A DNA stretch of 64,000 nucleotides from Deltaproteobacteria bacterium. GTDB taxonomy: Bacteria > Myxococcota_A > UBA9042 > DTJE01. Under the pieces are notes generated by a model. That model saw only the letters and a list, made by a program, of their open reading frames with translations. It did no database searches and had not been told where the DNA came from. Made by a program: the position numbers and the translations under genes. Each line of letters opens with the position of its first letter. Position 1 is the stretch's first letter. Shown here piece by piece: positions 50,359-59,648 of this stretch. The DNA lies in the NCBI GenBank assembly GCA_029547805.1, contig JAKPOP010000014.1, positions 124,001 to 188,000 on the forward strand, read 5' to 3'.

Positions 50359-51614
50359 GGACTTCTATCTACCGAGGCCACTGCATGGACAACCCGTTCG
50401 AGGTCCTGGTCAGACATGCAGGAATGCAGAGGCAGATAGAGCATGTCGTCGCAATAGGACTCGGCGTTGGGACAAAAAACCCGGAACTCCTGGAAGGCCG
50501 GTTCCCGGGAGACGCAGGGCAGATTGGTCGGCACGGCATCCACTCCGAGTTGCGCCAGGCGGACCGCGGCGGCCGTTCGGTTGCGCGGCCACCATGGAAG
50601 GCGCCAGAAGCCCGGGTTCGCCCCGGGGGGCACTTTCGGGAGGCCCACGACGCCAGCGTCTTGCAAAGATCGGAGCAGGCGGTTGCCCAGGTCTCGTCGC
50701 CGATTCAACCGCTGATCGAGGTCCTTCAGGAGGTGTAGCGCGATGGCCGCCTGGACGCCCGAGTATCGACGAAACATGCCCTCCGGAAACGACTCCCGCC
50801 GCGCGATGGTGTCATCGTAGTTCTTCCAGGGGCCGAAGGCCCCGATCTGGGCCCTGCGAACCGCCGAGGGCCTGGTTCGTTCCAGCCTCCGAATCGCGGG
50901 ATGCACCAGATGACCAAACAGGAGAGGCTCAGTGGCCACTTTCAGGATGCTGTCCCGGATCCACCAGCCCAGCAATGTGGACCAACGCTCCGTGGCCCAC
51001 GAGTCCGAGACTCGTCGAAGCGTGCGTGCGATGCGTGGATCCCGAACCAGGGCCAGGCCGCCATGGAACGAGCACAGGGGCTTCAGGGTGGTGAGGCTGC
51101 AGACCGATCCGTCTCCGAATGTGCCGAGAGGCGAGCCGTTCCAGAATGCCCCATGAGCCTGGGAGAAGTCCTCGATCAGGAACAACCCTCGGGCTCGCGC
51201 GAAGGATGCGATGTGGTCCATGTCCGCCGGAAACCCCGCGAGATGGGTGACCAGGATGCCGCAGGTGCGGGCGTTCGTCGCGGCGGACATTGCCTCAAGG
51301 TCCATCGAGCAGGATCGGAGCCCAAGGTCCACGAATACCGGCCGGAGCCCGGCCAGCAGGATGGCGTTGACCACATCCGGGATCGTGACCGGCGTGAGGA
51401 GGACCTCCATTCCTGGGCGGATCTCCATCGCCAGGAGCATCTCGTAGACCCCGATGCGGGCATGAGGCATCGCAACTGCGTAGAGACCGGGATATCGAGC
51501 CTCCATTGCGGACTCGAATCTCGAGACGACCTCCCGGTCCGGCGGCTTCCCAAGCAGATAGCCCAGCGACCGAAGTGGCCGGAAATCGACCTCTGCCCGA
51601 GGGACGACCCTCAT
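50355..51614 (-). CDS. DegT/DnrJ-like PLP-dependent aminotransferase
   Basis: About 419 residues, starting at ATG 51614 (ATG 51659 is an alternative). It has the fold markers of the DegT family in less conserved form: AMPHARIGVYEMLLAM (cofactor phosphate region), TPVTIPDVVNAILLAGLRPVFVD, FLIEDFSQAHGAFW (Asp and the QAHG motif) and VCSLTTLKPLCSFHGG, where the Lys is the probable Schiff-base residue. The extended C-terminal half contains aromatic-rich GFWRLPWWPRNRT. It may act on a non-sugar ketone. It is coupled to the radical-SAM gene downstream and divergent from the UbiA gene. Confidence 0.8.
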   Translation of the reverse strand: MRVVPRAEVDFRPLRSLGYLLGKPPDREVVSRFESAMEARYPGLYAVAMPHARIGVYEMLLAMEIRPGMEVLLTPVTIPDVVNAILLAGLRPVFVDLGLRSCSMDLEAMSAATNARTCGILVTHLAGFPADMDHIASFARARGLFLIEDFSQAHGAFWNGSPLGTFGDGSVCSLTTLKPLCSFHGGLALVRDPRIARTLRRVSDSWATERWSTLLGWWIRDSILKVATEPLLFGHLVHPAIRRLERTRPSAVRRAQIGAFGPWKNYDDTIARRESFPEGMFRRYSGVQAAIALHLLKDLDQRLNRRRDLGNRLLRSLQDAGVVGLPKVPPGANPGFWRLPWWPRNRTAAAVRLAQLGVDAVPTNLPCVSREPAFQEFRVFCPNAESYCDDMLYLPLHSCMSDQDLERVVHAVASVDRSP

Positions 51615-51747
51615 CGTGCCCGCCAACGTTCCTCCTTCCCAGCGGATGGGACCTTCCATCGGACCTGGGAACAACACCTGCCAGGATCTCATTGTTCCAC
51701 GGTTCGGTGCTCTTTTCCAGCAACTCCAGGGAGAACGCCAATGTCGA

Positions 51748-51776
51748 TTGCGCTGGGACCCGGAGGAACCTAGAAT
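51748..51776 (+). promoter_or_regulatory. predicted promoter of the UbiA-radical SAM pair
   Basis: TTGCGC (51748-51753), 17-base spacer, TAGAAT (51771-51776), about 31 bases before ATG 51807. Confidence 0.55.
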
Positions 51777-51806
51777 CCAGCCGTCCCGAGAGAGCGAGGA
51801 AGGTCC

Positions 51807-52685
51807 TTGGGGGATGTCGTTGGGTTCGGCGGTTCTGTTCCCGGCAGACCGTCCCATCCGGTCGTGCTGGGGCTTCGGGCCATGCGCGTCCACCACTGGT
51901 GGTATTTTGCACTGTTGCCAATGGCGGCCTTTCCCAGGCTGCTGCGGTGGCCACCGGAACTGGATTCGGAAACGGCGATTCGCTTGCCGCTGGCCATCGG
52001 GGTCGCCCTGACCGCCCTGGCCCATGCCTACCTGGTCAATGCCGTTTCGGACCGGCAGATGGATCGCAATCCCCGGAAGAACGCCCTTCCCCCCGAAGGA
52101 CCTTTGCCGGTTTTCGTGCCCTGGCTTGCGGTCATTCTGGCGACCAGTTCCGTCGGGATGGCGACGATGCTGGGCCCCTTGGCGCTCTCGGCGGCCCTCA
52201 TCAGCATCGTTGCCGGGACGATCTACAGCCTGCCTCCGCGCCTCAAGAGTCTTCCGTTCCTGGGGCTGGTCGGAAACGCCCTGATCTTTTTTCCTCTTCT
52301 GTTTCTGGGATTTCAGCACATCGAACAGATCACGCCGGAGATCCAGGCGATGGGCGTGGTGTTCCTGACCTTGTTGACCCAGAACCAGTTGGTGCATGAA
52401 CTGGCGGATCGGGAAGAGGACGCGGCCCGAGGGGACCGTACCACCGGGAGAACGCTGGGGACCTGGGGCACCGCCGGGGCCCTCGTCGTCCTGGGAGGGA
52501 GTGGGCTGGTCGCGGTTGCCAGGGTTCTGCCAGGGCAAGACCGGTCCTGGGCGGCCTTCTGTGGTCTCGGGTGCTCGACGCTGCTCTGTTGCGCCCTGCT
52601 GGGGCATCCCTCGCTTGCAAGGCGCCTCCACCGTGTCCTGGCCCTGGTCGTCGGGGCCTTGCTGTTCGCGCAGGCGTCGGGATGA
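51807..52685 (+). CDS. UbiA family prenyltransferase
   Basis: A 292-residue membrane prenyltransferase with about nine helices. It carries the first Asp-rich motif NAVSDRQMDRNPRKN (NxxxDxxxD) and a second, HELADREEDAARGD, both of which bind magnesium-diphosphate. The family attaches polyprenyl chains to aromatic rings, sugars or glycerol phosphates. LGLRAMRVHHWWYFALLP is the usual N-terminal segment, so the longer start at 51807 is kept rather than the ATG at 51882, which would cut into it. Its stop overlaps the next radical-SAM gene as ATGA. Confidence 0.85.
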   Translation: MGDVVGFGGSVPGRPSHPVVLGLRAMRVHHWWYFALLPMAAFPRLLRWPPELDSETAIRLPLAIGVALTALAHAYLVNAVSDRQMDRNPRKNALPPEGPLPVFVPWLAVILATSSVGMATMLGPLALSAALISIVAGTIYSLPPRLKSLPFLGLVGNALIFFPLLFLGFQHIEQITPEIQAMGVVFLTLLTQNQLVHELADREEDAARGDRTTGRTLGTWGTAGALVVLGGSGLVAVARVLPGQDRSWAAFCGLGCSTLLCCALLGHPSLARRLHRVLALVVGALLFAQASG

Positions 52686-53677
52686 GGAAACCTCCGATCC
52701 AGGCATGGAAGGCTCTATGGCAGTGGATTCGCTATCGTCGCGTTCCCCTCTCGGTGACTTTCGTGCTGACCAACCGATGCAATCAGACCTGCTCCTACTG
52801 CGACATCCGGACGGACCGGTCCATGGAGATGTCCACCGATGCATGGATCGCCGCGCTGCAGGAATTTCACTCCCTCGGGCTTGTCCGGGCCTCCTTCAGC
52901 GGGGGCGAGGTGTTGCTGCGCGCCGACCTCTCCCGGATTCTTTCGGAGGCGCGGTCTCTCGGGATGACGACCTCGATCAACACGAACGGCTCGCTGCTGG
53001 CAGATCGGTGGCCCGAGATCGCCCCATGGCTCGACATGCTCGTGCTTTCGCTGGACGGTCCTCGGGAGGTCCACGATGCACGATGTGGGAGGCGCGGTTC
53101 CTTTGACCGGGTGCTGGAGGCGATTCGGCTGGCGCGTCGGTCCGGGGTACCGGTGGCCACCATCTTCGTTGCGGACCGGGACAATCTGGCTACCTTGCCG
53201 TTCGTGATGGAAATGGGGGCGCGCGAGGGATTCTTCGTCTACGTGCAGCCTCGCCACGCCTCCTGTTTCTCTGTGGACCAGGGGCTTGGGGATCTCGATT
53301 CGGATTTCCTGCAGCACCTTGGGCACATGTTGGAGCGGGCTCGGCGCCTGGGCCTTCCGATCGGAGCCTCGAGGTCCTTTGTGGCCACGCTCTTGGACCC
53401 AGAACAGGTTCCGTCGTGCCGTGCCTGCGCCGCGGGCAACTTCTTCGCGACCGTGCTGCCGGACGGCGAGTTGATCCCGTGCCATCTGACCCGTCGGGAG
53501 CATCCGCGAGACCTGGTGGCGCAGGGGGGGGTCGAGAAGGCCTGGAGGAGCCTGGCCCATCCGTGGACCGGGCGCGGGTGCCTCATTGCGCCTTATCAGG
53601 AGTTGAACAGGATGTTTCATCTGGACCCCGAGGCGATTCGCAGTGCCCTGATGCGGCTGGCTGGACGGCGCAGGTGA
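52682..53677 (+). CDS. radical SAM protein coupled to UbiA
   Basis: A 331-residue radical-SAM enzyme: CNQTCSYC (Cys33, 37, 40), SFSGGEVLLRADL (GGE motif), SINTNGSLL and LVLSLDGPREVHDARCG, the classical TIM-barrel strand motifs. CRACAAGNFFATVLPDGELIPCHL in the C-terminus suggests a truncated SPASM-like site with extra Cys. The first bases overlap the UbiA stop, so the two are made together. The product could alter the prenylated compound. I cannot name a specific family such as PqqE or HpnH. Confidence 0.85.
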   Translation: MRKPPIQAWKALWQWIRYRRVPLSVTFVLTNRCNQTCSYCDIRTDRSMEMSTDAWIAALQEFHSLGLVRASFSGGEVLLRADLSRILSEARSLGMTTSINTNGSLLADRWPEIAPWLDMLVLSLDGPREVHDARCGRRGSFDRVLEAIRLARRSGVPVATIFVADRDNLATLPFVMEMGAREGFFVYVQPRHASCFSVDQGLGDLDSDFLQHLGHMLERARRLGLPIGASRSFVATLLDPEQVPSCRACAAGNFFATVLPDGELIPCHLTRREHPRDLVAQGGVEKAWRSLAHPWTGRGCLIAPYQELNRMFHLDPEAIRSALMRLAGRRR

Positions 53678-53687
53678 TCTGGAGGAA

Positions 53688-53716
53688 CCGGGAGATCCGC
53701 CCGCTGGTCCTCCCGG
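53688..53716. terminator. possible hairpin between convergent genes
   Basis: CCGGGAG and CTCCCGG are separated by a 15-base loop, between the ends of two convergent radical-SAM genes. No T-run, so it is weak evidence. Confidence 0.25.
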
Positions 53717-53788
53717 AAAAGGTCAGAACCGGGACGCCAGTTTTTCAGGAAGGGGGGTCCAGGCGCCTCGATCGCATGCAGAGGGGTC

Positions 53789-55411
53789 CTAGAGTTCTGC
53801 GGACGTTCCGATACGGTCCGGTCCTCCGGACCCGTTGACTGTCTGTGAGGGCGCCGGGGCGTTCGCGTCCTCCCCGAACAGCGGACCTGGGACCGTCAGG
53901 TAATCCTTCCGAGGTAGCAAGGCTTGCAGCATCGTGCGGCCGTAGATTCGTCCGTAGATCTTCCAGTCCAGACTGCCCCGAAGGGCGGAGCACCCGACGT
54001 CCATCAGGAAGGGGATGGCCCGGGCCACGGGCACGGGCAGCCTCCGGAAGGCTCCCCGGGGCAGGATCCTGCGCAACCGATCGCCCAGTAGCGGCAGGCT
54101 CTTCAGGATGGTTTCGTAGTACAGGTAGTCCTGCAGCATTGCGCCTTCAATGCCCGCACCCTCCACCAGTTCCGGGGTGTAGTACGAGGTCACCTCGCCA
54201 CGAGCAATGCATTCCGCCTCCTCCTCAGAGACCCGTCCCTCCTGGACGGCGTCCAACAGCATCTTCGTTCCGGGAAGGTAGCGAAACCAGAAAGTGGCGA
54301 TGCGCTCGGGTCCGATGCGGGCGAAGTAACGGATTGCCTCGTCAAGGGTTTCGAGGGGTTCCTCGGGAATCGCCAGAATCTGGTCCATCCGCACCCGAAT
54401 GCCGGCGCTCTTCAAAGCCCATGCACTGGCCGCGATTCGTTCCTGGTGCTGCCATCCGCGATCCATGCGTCTCAGACTCTGAGTGTCGAGCGACTGCACC
54501 CCCAGAATCACCATCTCGCAGCCGGCGTTTCGGAGGCTGCGGGCCATCTGGTCGTCCACCCGTGTCGGTACTGTCTGGCACGAAAACGGGATACCGATCT
54601 CGTTTCGGTATTGCGGCAGAAACTCGAGCATCCAGCGTCGATTCGTGAGAAAGACGTCATCGAAGAATTCGACCCATTTTGGCGCGTAGCGTTGCTTCGC
54701 CAGACGCAACTCCTTGAGCACGTGGCCTGGCGATCGCATCCTGAGGCGTCGAGAGGGGCTCGTCGTCAGGTCGTGCCAGAAACTATTGAAGCAGAAGGCA
54801 CAATGCATTGGGCAACCGCGGCCTGCCATGACCCCATAATTGAGGGAGAGGTCGATCGCGTCTTCATACAGCCCCTTGTCGGGGAAAGGCAGGTCGTCCA
54901 GGTTTCCGACAGCTCGCGCGGGGGCGCCAGGAAGCGGTTCGCCATTCGGCCCCCGGGTCCAGAAGCCGGGCACCAGGCGTGTCGGCCGCCCGTCGGCCAG
55001 CGCGATCAACAGTTCCTCGAAGGCGAGTTCTCCTTCCCCGACGCAGCCGGCGTCCACGGAAGGCTCCGATAGCATCGTACGAGGCACCGCGGATGCGTGG
55101 GGACCCCCGAAGAGGATCATCGGTGTCGGGCCCAGCGTCTCTCGCACCTTCCGGGCCGTGGACAGCGCCCATCGACAAGAGGGGGCGGTGGGTGAGAAGA
55201 GCACGACGTCGGGTTGCCAGGCCGCCAGTGCCCCCAGGAACCCGACCCGGGAGGTTCGATTTCCAAGCAAGTCCGTGTCGAGGTAGTTCCGATCTCCGAA
55301 GGCCGCCGGGCTGAAGGCCAGGCGCACCTCGTGGCCTCGACGCCGTGCGACGGCGCTGAGAATCTCGAAACCCATCTTTTCGAGACCCTCCGAGACAAAG
55401 GCTAGGCGCAT
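53789..55411 (-). CDS. cobalamin-binding-domain radical SAM protein
   Basis: A 540-residue class-B-like radical-SAM enzyme. The N-terminal B12-binding-type Rossmann domain (about 1-145) shows FVSEGLEKMGFEILSAVARR, QPDVVLFSPTAPSCRWA, MILFGGPHASAVP and CVGEGELAFEELL. The radical-SAM core has GRGCPMHCAFC (Cys200, 204, 207) and LGVQSLDTQSLRRMDRG. The usual DxHxxG His of B12-ligating proteins is absent, as in other members of this class. Relatives methylate hopanoids or form rings in tetraether lipids, among many other jobs. ATG 55411 follows a good promoter. It is transcribed toward the UbiA-radical SAM pair. Confidence 0.85.
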   Translation of the reverse strand: MRLAFVSEGLEKMGFEILSAVARRRGHEVRLAFSPAAFGDRNYLDTDLLGNRTSRVGFLGALAAWQPDVVLFSPTAPSCRWALSTARKVRETLGPTPMILFGGPHASAVPRTMLSEPSVDAGCVGEGELAFEELLIALADGRPTRLVPGFWTRGPNGEPLPGAPARAVGNLDDLPFPDKGLYEDAIDLSLNYGVMAGRGCPMHCAFCFNSFWHDLTTSPSRRLRMRSPGHVLKELRLAKQRYAPKWVEFFDDVFLTNRRWMLEFLPQYRNEIGIPFSCQTVPTRVDDQMARSLRNAGCEMVILGVQSLDTQSLRRMDRGWQHQERIAASAWALKSAGIRVRMDQILAIPEEPLETLDEAIRYFARIGPERIATFWFRYLPGTKMLLDAVQEGRVSEEEAECIARGEVTSYYTPELVEGAGIEGAMLQDYLYYETILKSLPLLGDRLRRILPRGAFRRLPVPVARAIPFLMDVGCSALRGSLDWKIYGRIYGRTMLQALLPRKDYLTVPGPLFGEDANAPAPSQTVNGSGGPDRIGTSAEL

Positions 55412-55439
55412 GATCGTCTCACGACTGTTCTCTAGGGTA

Positions 55440-55468
55440 AGTAAATGAATTTGTCGACGTTCTGTCAA
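55440..55468 (-). promoter_or_regulatory. predicted promoter of the B12 radical SAM gene
   Basis: Minus strand TTGACA (55468-55463, perfect -35), 17-base spacer, TTTACT (55445-55440), 29 bases before ATG 55411. Confidence 0.6.
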
Positions 55469-55546
55469 GATCGCTGGCGACTGACCTTGTTGTGATGAGC
55501 TGGAACCACGGGTCCGGCCCCCGCTACCGAACTCGGTGATTCGTGG

Positions 55547-55575
55547 TTGCTGCGATCGTCTGCCGGTGCTAGAAA
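55547..55575 (+). promoter_or_regulatory. predicted promoter of the membrane protein gene at 55591
   Basis: TTGCTG (55547-55552), 17-base spacer, TAGAAA (55570-55575). The RNA would start only about nine bases before GTG 55591. Confidence 0.5.
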
Positions 55576-55590
55576 GAGCAGGACGTTGAG

Positions 55591-57330
55591 GTGCTGGTAG
55601 CCGTGGAATGGGTGGCTGGGATCGTGTTGGTTGCCATTGTTGTCTGGTTCGCCATCCGACTGGTGCGGACCACCGTTCGGGACCTGTCCGAAGGACCTTT
55701 CCCTTCGGGGCGGCGAGCGGCATTGATGGCCCTGGCGCTGATGGGCGTTCTGGTACCGGTGCGCCACCTGTTGGTGCCGATCTCGTTTTCTCACAGCAAC
55801 TACTTTGGCCCTCAACTTCTGGATGCCGTTTTGGGGTACGGAGGGCTTCGAATCCGGGAGTACGGCCCCCTTGGTTTCCTGTTCTACCGAGTACCTGCGA
55901 CTCTGGGACGCGACCCCCTCGAGGCATTGGCATTGACCAATGGGCTCCTCTCCGCTCTGGCGTCTTTCGCCCTATCGGCCGCGCTTGCACTGGGCACTAG
56001 GAGGCCCGCGGTGCTGCCGTGGGGGATGGCGCTCTCACTGCTGCACCCGATGGTGGCCCGCCTGTCCCTTTCGGAGGATGCCATTCTTCTGAACCTGTTC
56101 CTGTGCTTCTTTGCATTTCACCAGACGGTTCGTTTCTTGATGCGGCAGGACCGGACATCGGGGATGCTGGCGCTGTCTGCCGCGATTCTGGCCCTGTGGA
56201 CCCGCCAGATCGGCTTCCCCTGGCTCCTGGCAACCTTTCTGGTCCTGCCTCTGGTGACCAGGAAGGCCTCCCGGTGCATGGCGTTGGCCCTCTCGGGCAC
56301 CTTCCTGTTGCTGCTGGCGGTTCGCGTGTTCGAGGACCTCGGGACCGACGATCGTGTGAGTTATGAACTCCTGGCTGGATTTCTGAAGGCCCCCTCGTGG
56401 TGTCTTGCCGCTCTGGTTCGCCATCCACTGGTCGATCCCGCGGCTGCCGCGGTCCTGCTGCCGCTGCTTGTGGTCGGTGTCGCGGCGATTCGCCGAAGTC
56501 CCGTGGCAGGTCTCTTTCTGGCTGCCTTCCTGGTTGCCTTCCTGGCCACGGCTGTTGCAGGCCTGGACAATATCGGGGATGGAATCGGCTTTCGTTCGCC
56601 AGCCCTGTTTGCCGGAATCGCCCTGGGAGGGGCAGGTCTTGACGCGTTCATGCGCTGGATGCCAAGAGGAACCTGGGGCCGGTCGGGTCTCCGGTGGCTA
56701 CTGAGTATGGGGGCACTGGCCAACGGACTGATTCTTCCTGCCTCGGAATGGGCATTTCGGGTCTCTCCAGAGACTCGGGAATACCGTTATCTCGAGGCCG
56801 TGATTCCCTTTCTGGGCGACTTCTACGCCCTAAGGACCTTTCGGTCCTGGCGATATTCGCCGGACCTCGTGCCACCCCAGCACCTGTTTCGACGGTCGGG
56901 CCGCGAGGTGGAGGTCCTGGACATCCGAGAAGCGACCGGTCATCGCAGAAACCTGGTGTTGCTGGGACTCTATTGCGATGTCAGGTCCGTTGCGGAGTTG
57001 TACTACCAGAGTCAGTGCGCCTGCGGACTCCTTCCTCGGGACGAGGACCCGGACGCGATGGCCGTCCAACAACGCCTTCCGTTGGACGAGTTTCTGGCGG
57101 AATCTGCCCAGGGACGCTTGCCAATCGGAATCGAACGTCCGACGGACGAGCGGGCGATCTGCAAGTTGATTCGTCGGTTCGGCCATCCGGTGAGTCCCTC
57201 CTGGGTGCTTCCTCCAGGACCGGATGACGTTCCATTCGGAGTGTGGACCGGCAAGGACGTGACGCTGGAGATCGTCGAGATCGACGACGAGGACTTGGCG
57301 ATGCTGCGCTCCGTCTGCATGGAACAATGA
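55591..57330 (+). CDS. polytopic membrane protein, GT-C glycosyltransferase-like
   Basis: A 579-residue protein starting at GTG 55591. The first 380 residues hold about eleven membrane helices, with YFGPQLLDAVLGYGGLRIREYGPLGF after the second helix, a loop that recalls the ArnT/PMT (GT-C) family, although no DxD or ExD pair is certain. The last 190 residues are soluble and contain a Cys-rich stretch (YCDVRSVAELYYQSQCACGLL). The family is not identified. In an island with UbiA and radical-SAM enzymes, a polyprenyl-linked substrate is plausible but unproven. Confidence 0.7.
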   Translation: MLVAVEWVAGIVLVAIVVWFAIRLVRTTVRDLSEGPFPSGRRAALMALALMGVLVPVRHLLVPISFSHSNYFGPQLLDAVLGYGGLRIREYGPLGFLFYRVPATLGRDPLEALALTNGLLSALASFALSAALALGTRRPAVLPWGMALSLLHPMVARLSLSEDAILLNLFLCFFAFHQTVRFLMRQDRTSGMLALSAAILALWTRQIGFPWLLATFLVLPLVTRKASRCMALALSGTFLLLLAVRVFEDLGTDDRVSYELLAGFLKAPSWCLAALVRHPLVDPAAAAVLLPLLVVGVAAIRRSPVAGLFLAAFLVAFLATAVAGLDNIGDGIGFRSPALFAGIALGGAGLDAFMRWMPRGTWGRSGLRWLLSMGALANGLILPASEWAFRVSPETREYRYLEAVIPFLGDFYALRTFRSWRYSPDLVPPQHLFRRSGREVEVLDIREATGHRRNLVLLGLYCDVRSVAELYYQSQCACGLLPRDEDPDAMAVQQRLPLDEFLAESAQGRLPIGIERPTDERAICKLIRRFGHPVSPSWVLPPGPDDVPFGVWTGKDVTLEIVEIDDEDLAMLRSVCMEQ

Positions 57331-57347
57331 CGCCTCGTCGTTTTTTT
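57329..57347 (+). terminator. weak intrinsic terminator
   Basis: A 4-bp GACG-CCT-CGTC hairpin followed by G and seven T residues, directly after the stop at 57330. Confidence 0.35.
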
Positions 57348-57382
57348 ATTGGGGGTTTTCACTGCTCTTGGGCCGTCGCGGC

Positions 57383-57411
57383 TTGACCAGAGCCCAGGGG
57401 TCTTCTATGGT
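57383..57411 (+). promoter_or_regulatory. predicted promoter of the Tes-like radical SAM gene
   Basis: TTGACC (57383-57388), 17-base spacer, TATGGT (57406-57411). The RNA start near 57418 excludes the ATG at 57349. Confidence 0.6.
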
Positions 57412-57444
57412 GGTCAGGGTCGCCCAATGGGAGGCTCGCGGGCA

Positions 57445-58794
57445 ATGGGGGCAGTCATCGAATCGCCCTCCCCTCAGGTTCCCGGCAAGGTCCTTCGCCG
57501 GACCGAGTCCCTCTGCCCAACCTGTGGTCGGGTTTGCCAGGCTCGCGTGGTGCAGCGCGACAGGGCGGTCTTCCTGCAACGAACCTGTCCTCTGGACGGC
57601 GCTACCGAGGTTCGACTGAGCCGGGACGCGGATTGGTATCACTCCCTCTCGGCCACGCTGCACGACACGCGTTCTCCCAGGCTGATCCACTCTCCCCTGC
57701 GAGTCGAAGACCCGGTTCGCGGCGTCTTCGTGGACGTGACCTCCCGGTGCAATCTGCATTGTCCGAACTGCCTCTCCAATGTGCAACCCGGGGTTCCGGA
57801 GCAGGCACCGACTCTTCCGGCACTGCTGGAGTCCTTGAGGGCCATGCATCCGGCTCGACCGGTGGTCTATCTGGGGGGAGGCGAGCCCACCATTCGCCCC
57901 GATCTGCCAGAGTGGATCCGGGTGCTGCGGGCGCAAGGCCATGCGGTCAAGCTGCTCACGAACGGACTTCGGCTGGCGGATATCGACTACTGCAGGGCCT
58001 TGCAGCAGGCAGGGGTCACCTGGGTCTGTCTGCAGTTCGATTCCCTCGAGGAGGGGCATCTGGCGCGGATTCGGGGGCGACGGGGGTTGTCAAGAGCCAG
58101 GCAGGACGCGTTGAGGAACCTCTCGACGCTTGGGATGAACGTGGACCTGGCCTGCATGATCGACCGGGAGACCAACTTCCATTCCCTGGGCGATCTGGTA
58201 CGACTGGGACTCTCGACACCGGGCGTCCGGCATGTCTCCCTGATGCCCTCTCGACGGATCGGAAGGGGACGACTGACCGATTCCGAATCCTTTTTGGAGG
58301 ACATTGATCTGGTGGAGGCACTTGAGGATCAGACCGACGGCGCCGTAACTCGACAGGATTGGTTGTGGTTCCAGCGGATCACCTCAGCGATCTACCGATT
58401 GACCGGACGCGCGGACTGGAAGCCTCGGCGGTGCTTTCTGGCCCTTCCCCTCGTGGGGGAGGCCCGGAGGTTCGCTCCCTGGACCCGGCCCTGGAAGTTC
58501 GCCTTCGACACCCAGGACGTTGAGGCCGTTCTCCGGACGGCCCTGCACCGGGGTCCTGTCGAGGAGGCAAGGTGGAGCGAGAGGACACTCTTGCTCTCCA
58601 TCGAGAGTTTCTGGGAGCCAGAGAACATCGATTTGCTTGAGGCCTCCCGGTGCAACCGCTACTACCTCGTGGACGGGACGCTGCGACAGGCCTGCATCTA
58701 CAACGTGCTGAACCGACCGGTTCGGGAATGGCCGGGCGTTGCTCAATCGAGCGGCTCGCCTCGTCGCATGTCCGAGGAAATCCAGACACCCTAG
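57445..58794 (+). CDS. radical SAM protein of the tetraether-lipid-synthase (Tes)/COG1964 type
   Basis: About 449 residues from ATG 57445, which has GGGAGG upstream; ATG 57427 is possible. The N-terminus has the metal-binding layout LCPTCGRVCQARVVQRD then LQRTCPLDGATEV and DADWYHSL, the conserved opening of COG1964 proteins. The radical-SAM core follows: DVTSRCNLHCPNC (Cys102, 106, 109), YLGGGEPTIRPDLPEWI, LLTNGLRLADIDYCRAL and WVCLQFDSLEEGHL. The C-terminus has SIESFWEPENIDLLEASRCNRYY and LRQACIYNVL, matching the family's final conserved region. The characterised archaeal member Tes joins lipid tails to make tetraethers. Whether this protein couples lipids is not shown; the family contains other activities. 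Confidence 0.83.
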   Translation: MGAVIESPSPQVPGKVLRRTESLCPTCGRVCQARVVQRDRAVFLQRTCPLDGATEVRLSRDADWYHSLSATLHDTRSPRLIHSPLRVEDPVRGVFVDVTSRCNLHCPNCLSNVQPGVPEQAPTLPALLESLRAMHPARPVVYLGGGEPTIRPDLPEWIRVLRAQGHAVKLLTNGLRLADIDYCRALQQAGVTWVCLQFDSLEEGHLARIRGRRGLSRARQDALRNLSTLGMNVDLACMIDRETNFHSLGDLVRLGLSTPGVRHVSLMPSRRIGRGRLTDSESFLEDIDLVEALEDQTDGAVTRQDWLWFQRITSAIYRLTGRADWKPRRCFLALPLVGEARRFAPWTRPWKFAFDTQDVEAVLRTALHRGPVEEARWSERTLLLSIESFWEPENIDLLEASRCNRYYLVDGTLRQACIYNVLNRPVREWPGVAQSSGSPRRMSEEIQTP

Positions 58795-59618
58795 CGCGGA
58801 GCGACGGGCACGAAGACCTCGAAGTCCGGTTCCTTGCCCTGTTTCAGAAGGGAGAACCAGTCCTCGTCGGAATAATAGAGATACAGGGGGGAAACCGGCA
58901 CAAGCCCCCGGGATCGGGCCTCTCGGACCCGATCGTCCAGGACACGGTTTCGCTGGTCCGTGGGGATCCCCCGGGGGGTTCGGATGACCCGAAGGGTCGG
59001 CTGTTGCCGGAGCACCAACGGGGGCTTCACCGCGGTATCAGGAAGCACGGGAATCAAGGCTTCGGCGAGGACCTCGAGAGAATCACGATTCGGTTGTTCC
59101 AGCACCCGGACGTCGGGAAAGCGAAGCATCGGGTGAGCCAGGGTGGGCAGGCGTTGCTTCTCCGCCTCGATGATCAGGTCCCGGAGGCGGTCCAGGTTCG
59201 TGGTGCCTGGAGCGGATCTCGGTTTCTCGATCGTGGCATACGAGAACCCGGCCACTTCGGCAGGATCCTCGGTTCCCAACGGCGCCCCCAGTTTCTGGGA
59301 CTGGAGTCGGAACAAGGCCCACTGCTTTGGGGAGAGGCCGAGGTCTTCCCGAGTCACATGAGTCATCCAATGGCGGGGTGCCACCGGGGCGAACAGGGCA
59401 TTGGGGGATTCGGTGGGCAGAGGTGCTGGCCGTGCTTCATTGGCCGAGGGAGGGGGTGTTGAAGGCGTCTCTGCCTTCGGTTCCGATGCCTGGACCACCT
59501 TTCCGGGATCCGGAGAATGCTTTCTCCCAGTTCGGTTCCAGAGGACCCAGATCAGACCGGCTCCAACCAGCGATGGAACAATGACCAGGACAGCCACTAT
59601 CAAGCTTTTTTGCCGCAA
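58791..59618 (-). CDS. single-pass membrane protein, unknown
   Basis: About 275 residues. Start TTG 59618 is preferred over TTG 59636 because GGAGG lies seven bases before it. One N-terminal transmembrane helix (about 5-27, SLIVAVLVIVPSLVGAG) is followed by a Pro-rich extracytoplasmic linker and a compact domain (MTHVTREDLGLSPKQWALF to the C-terminus), with no recognised family. It overlaps the end of the Tes-like gene by four bases in convergent orientation. Confidence 0.6.
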   Translation of the reverse strand: MRQKSLIVAVLVIVPSLVGAGLIWVLWNRTGRKHSPDPGKVVQASEPKAETPSTPPPSANEARPAPLPTESPNALFAPVAPRHWMTHVTREDLGLSPKQWALFRLQSQKLGAPLGTEDPAEVAGFSYATIEKPRSAPGTTNLDRLRDLIIEAEKQRLPTLAHPMLRFPDVRVLEQPNRDSLEVLAEALIPVLPDTAVKPPLVLRQQPTLRVIRTPRGIPTDQRNRVLDDRVREARSRGLVPVSPLYLYYSDEDWFSLLKQGKEPDFEVFVPVAPR

Positions 59619-59648
59619 GTCCGGACCTCCGTTCAAGAGCCTTCGGAA

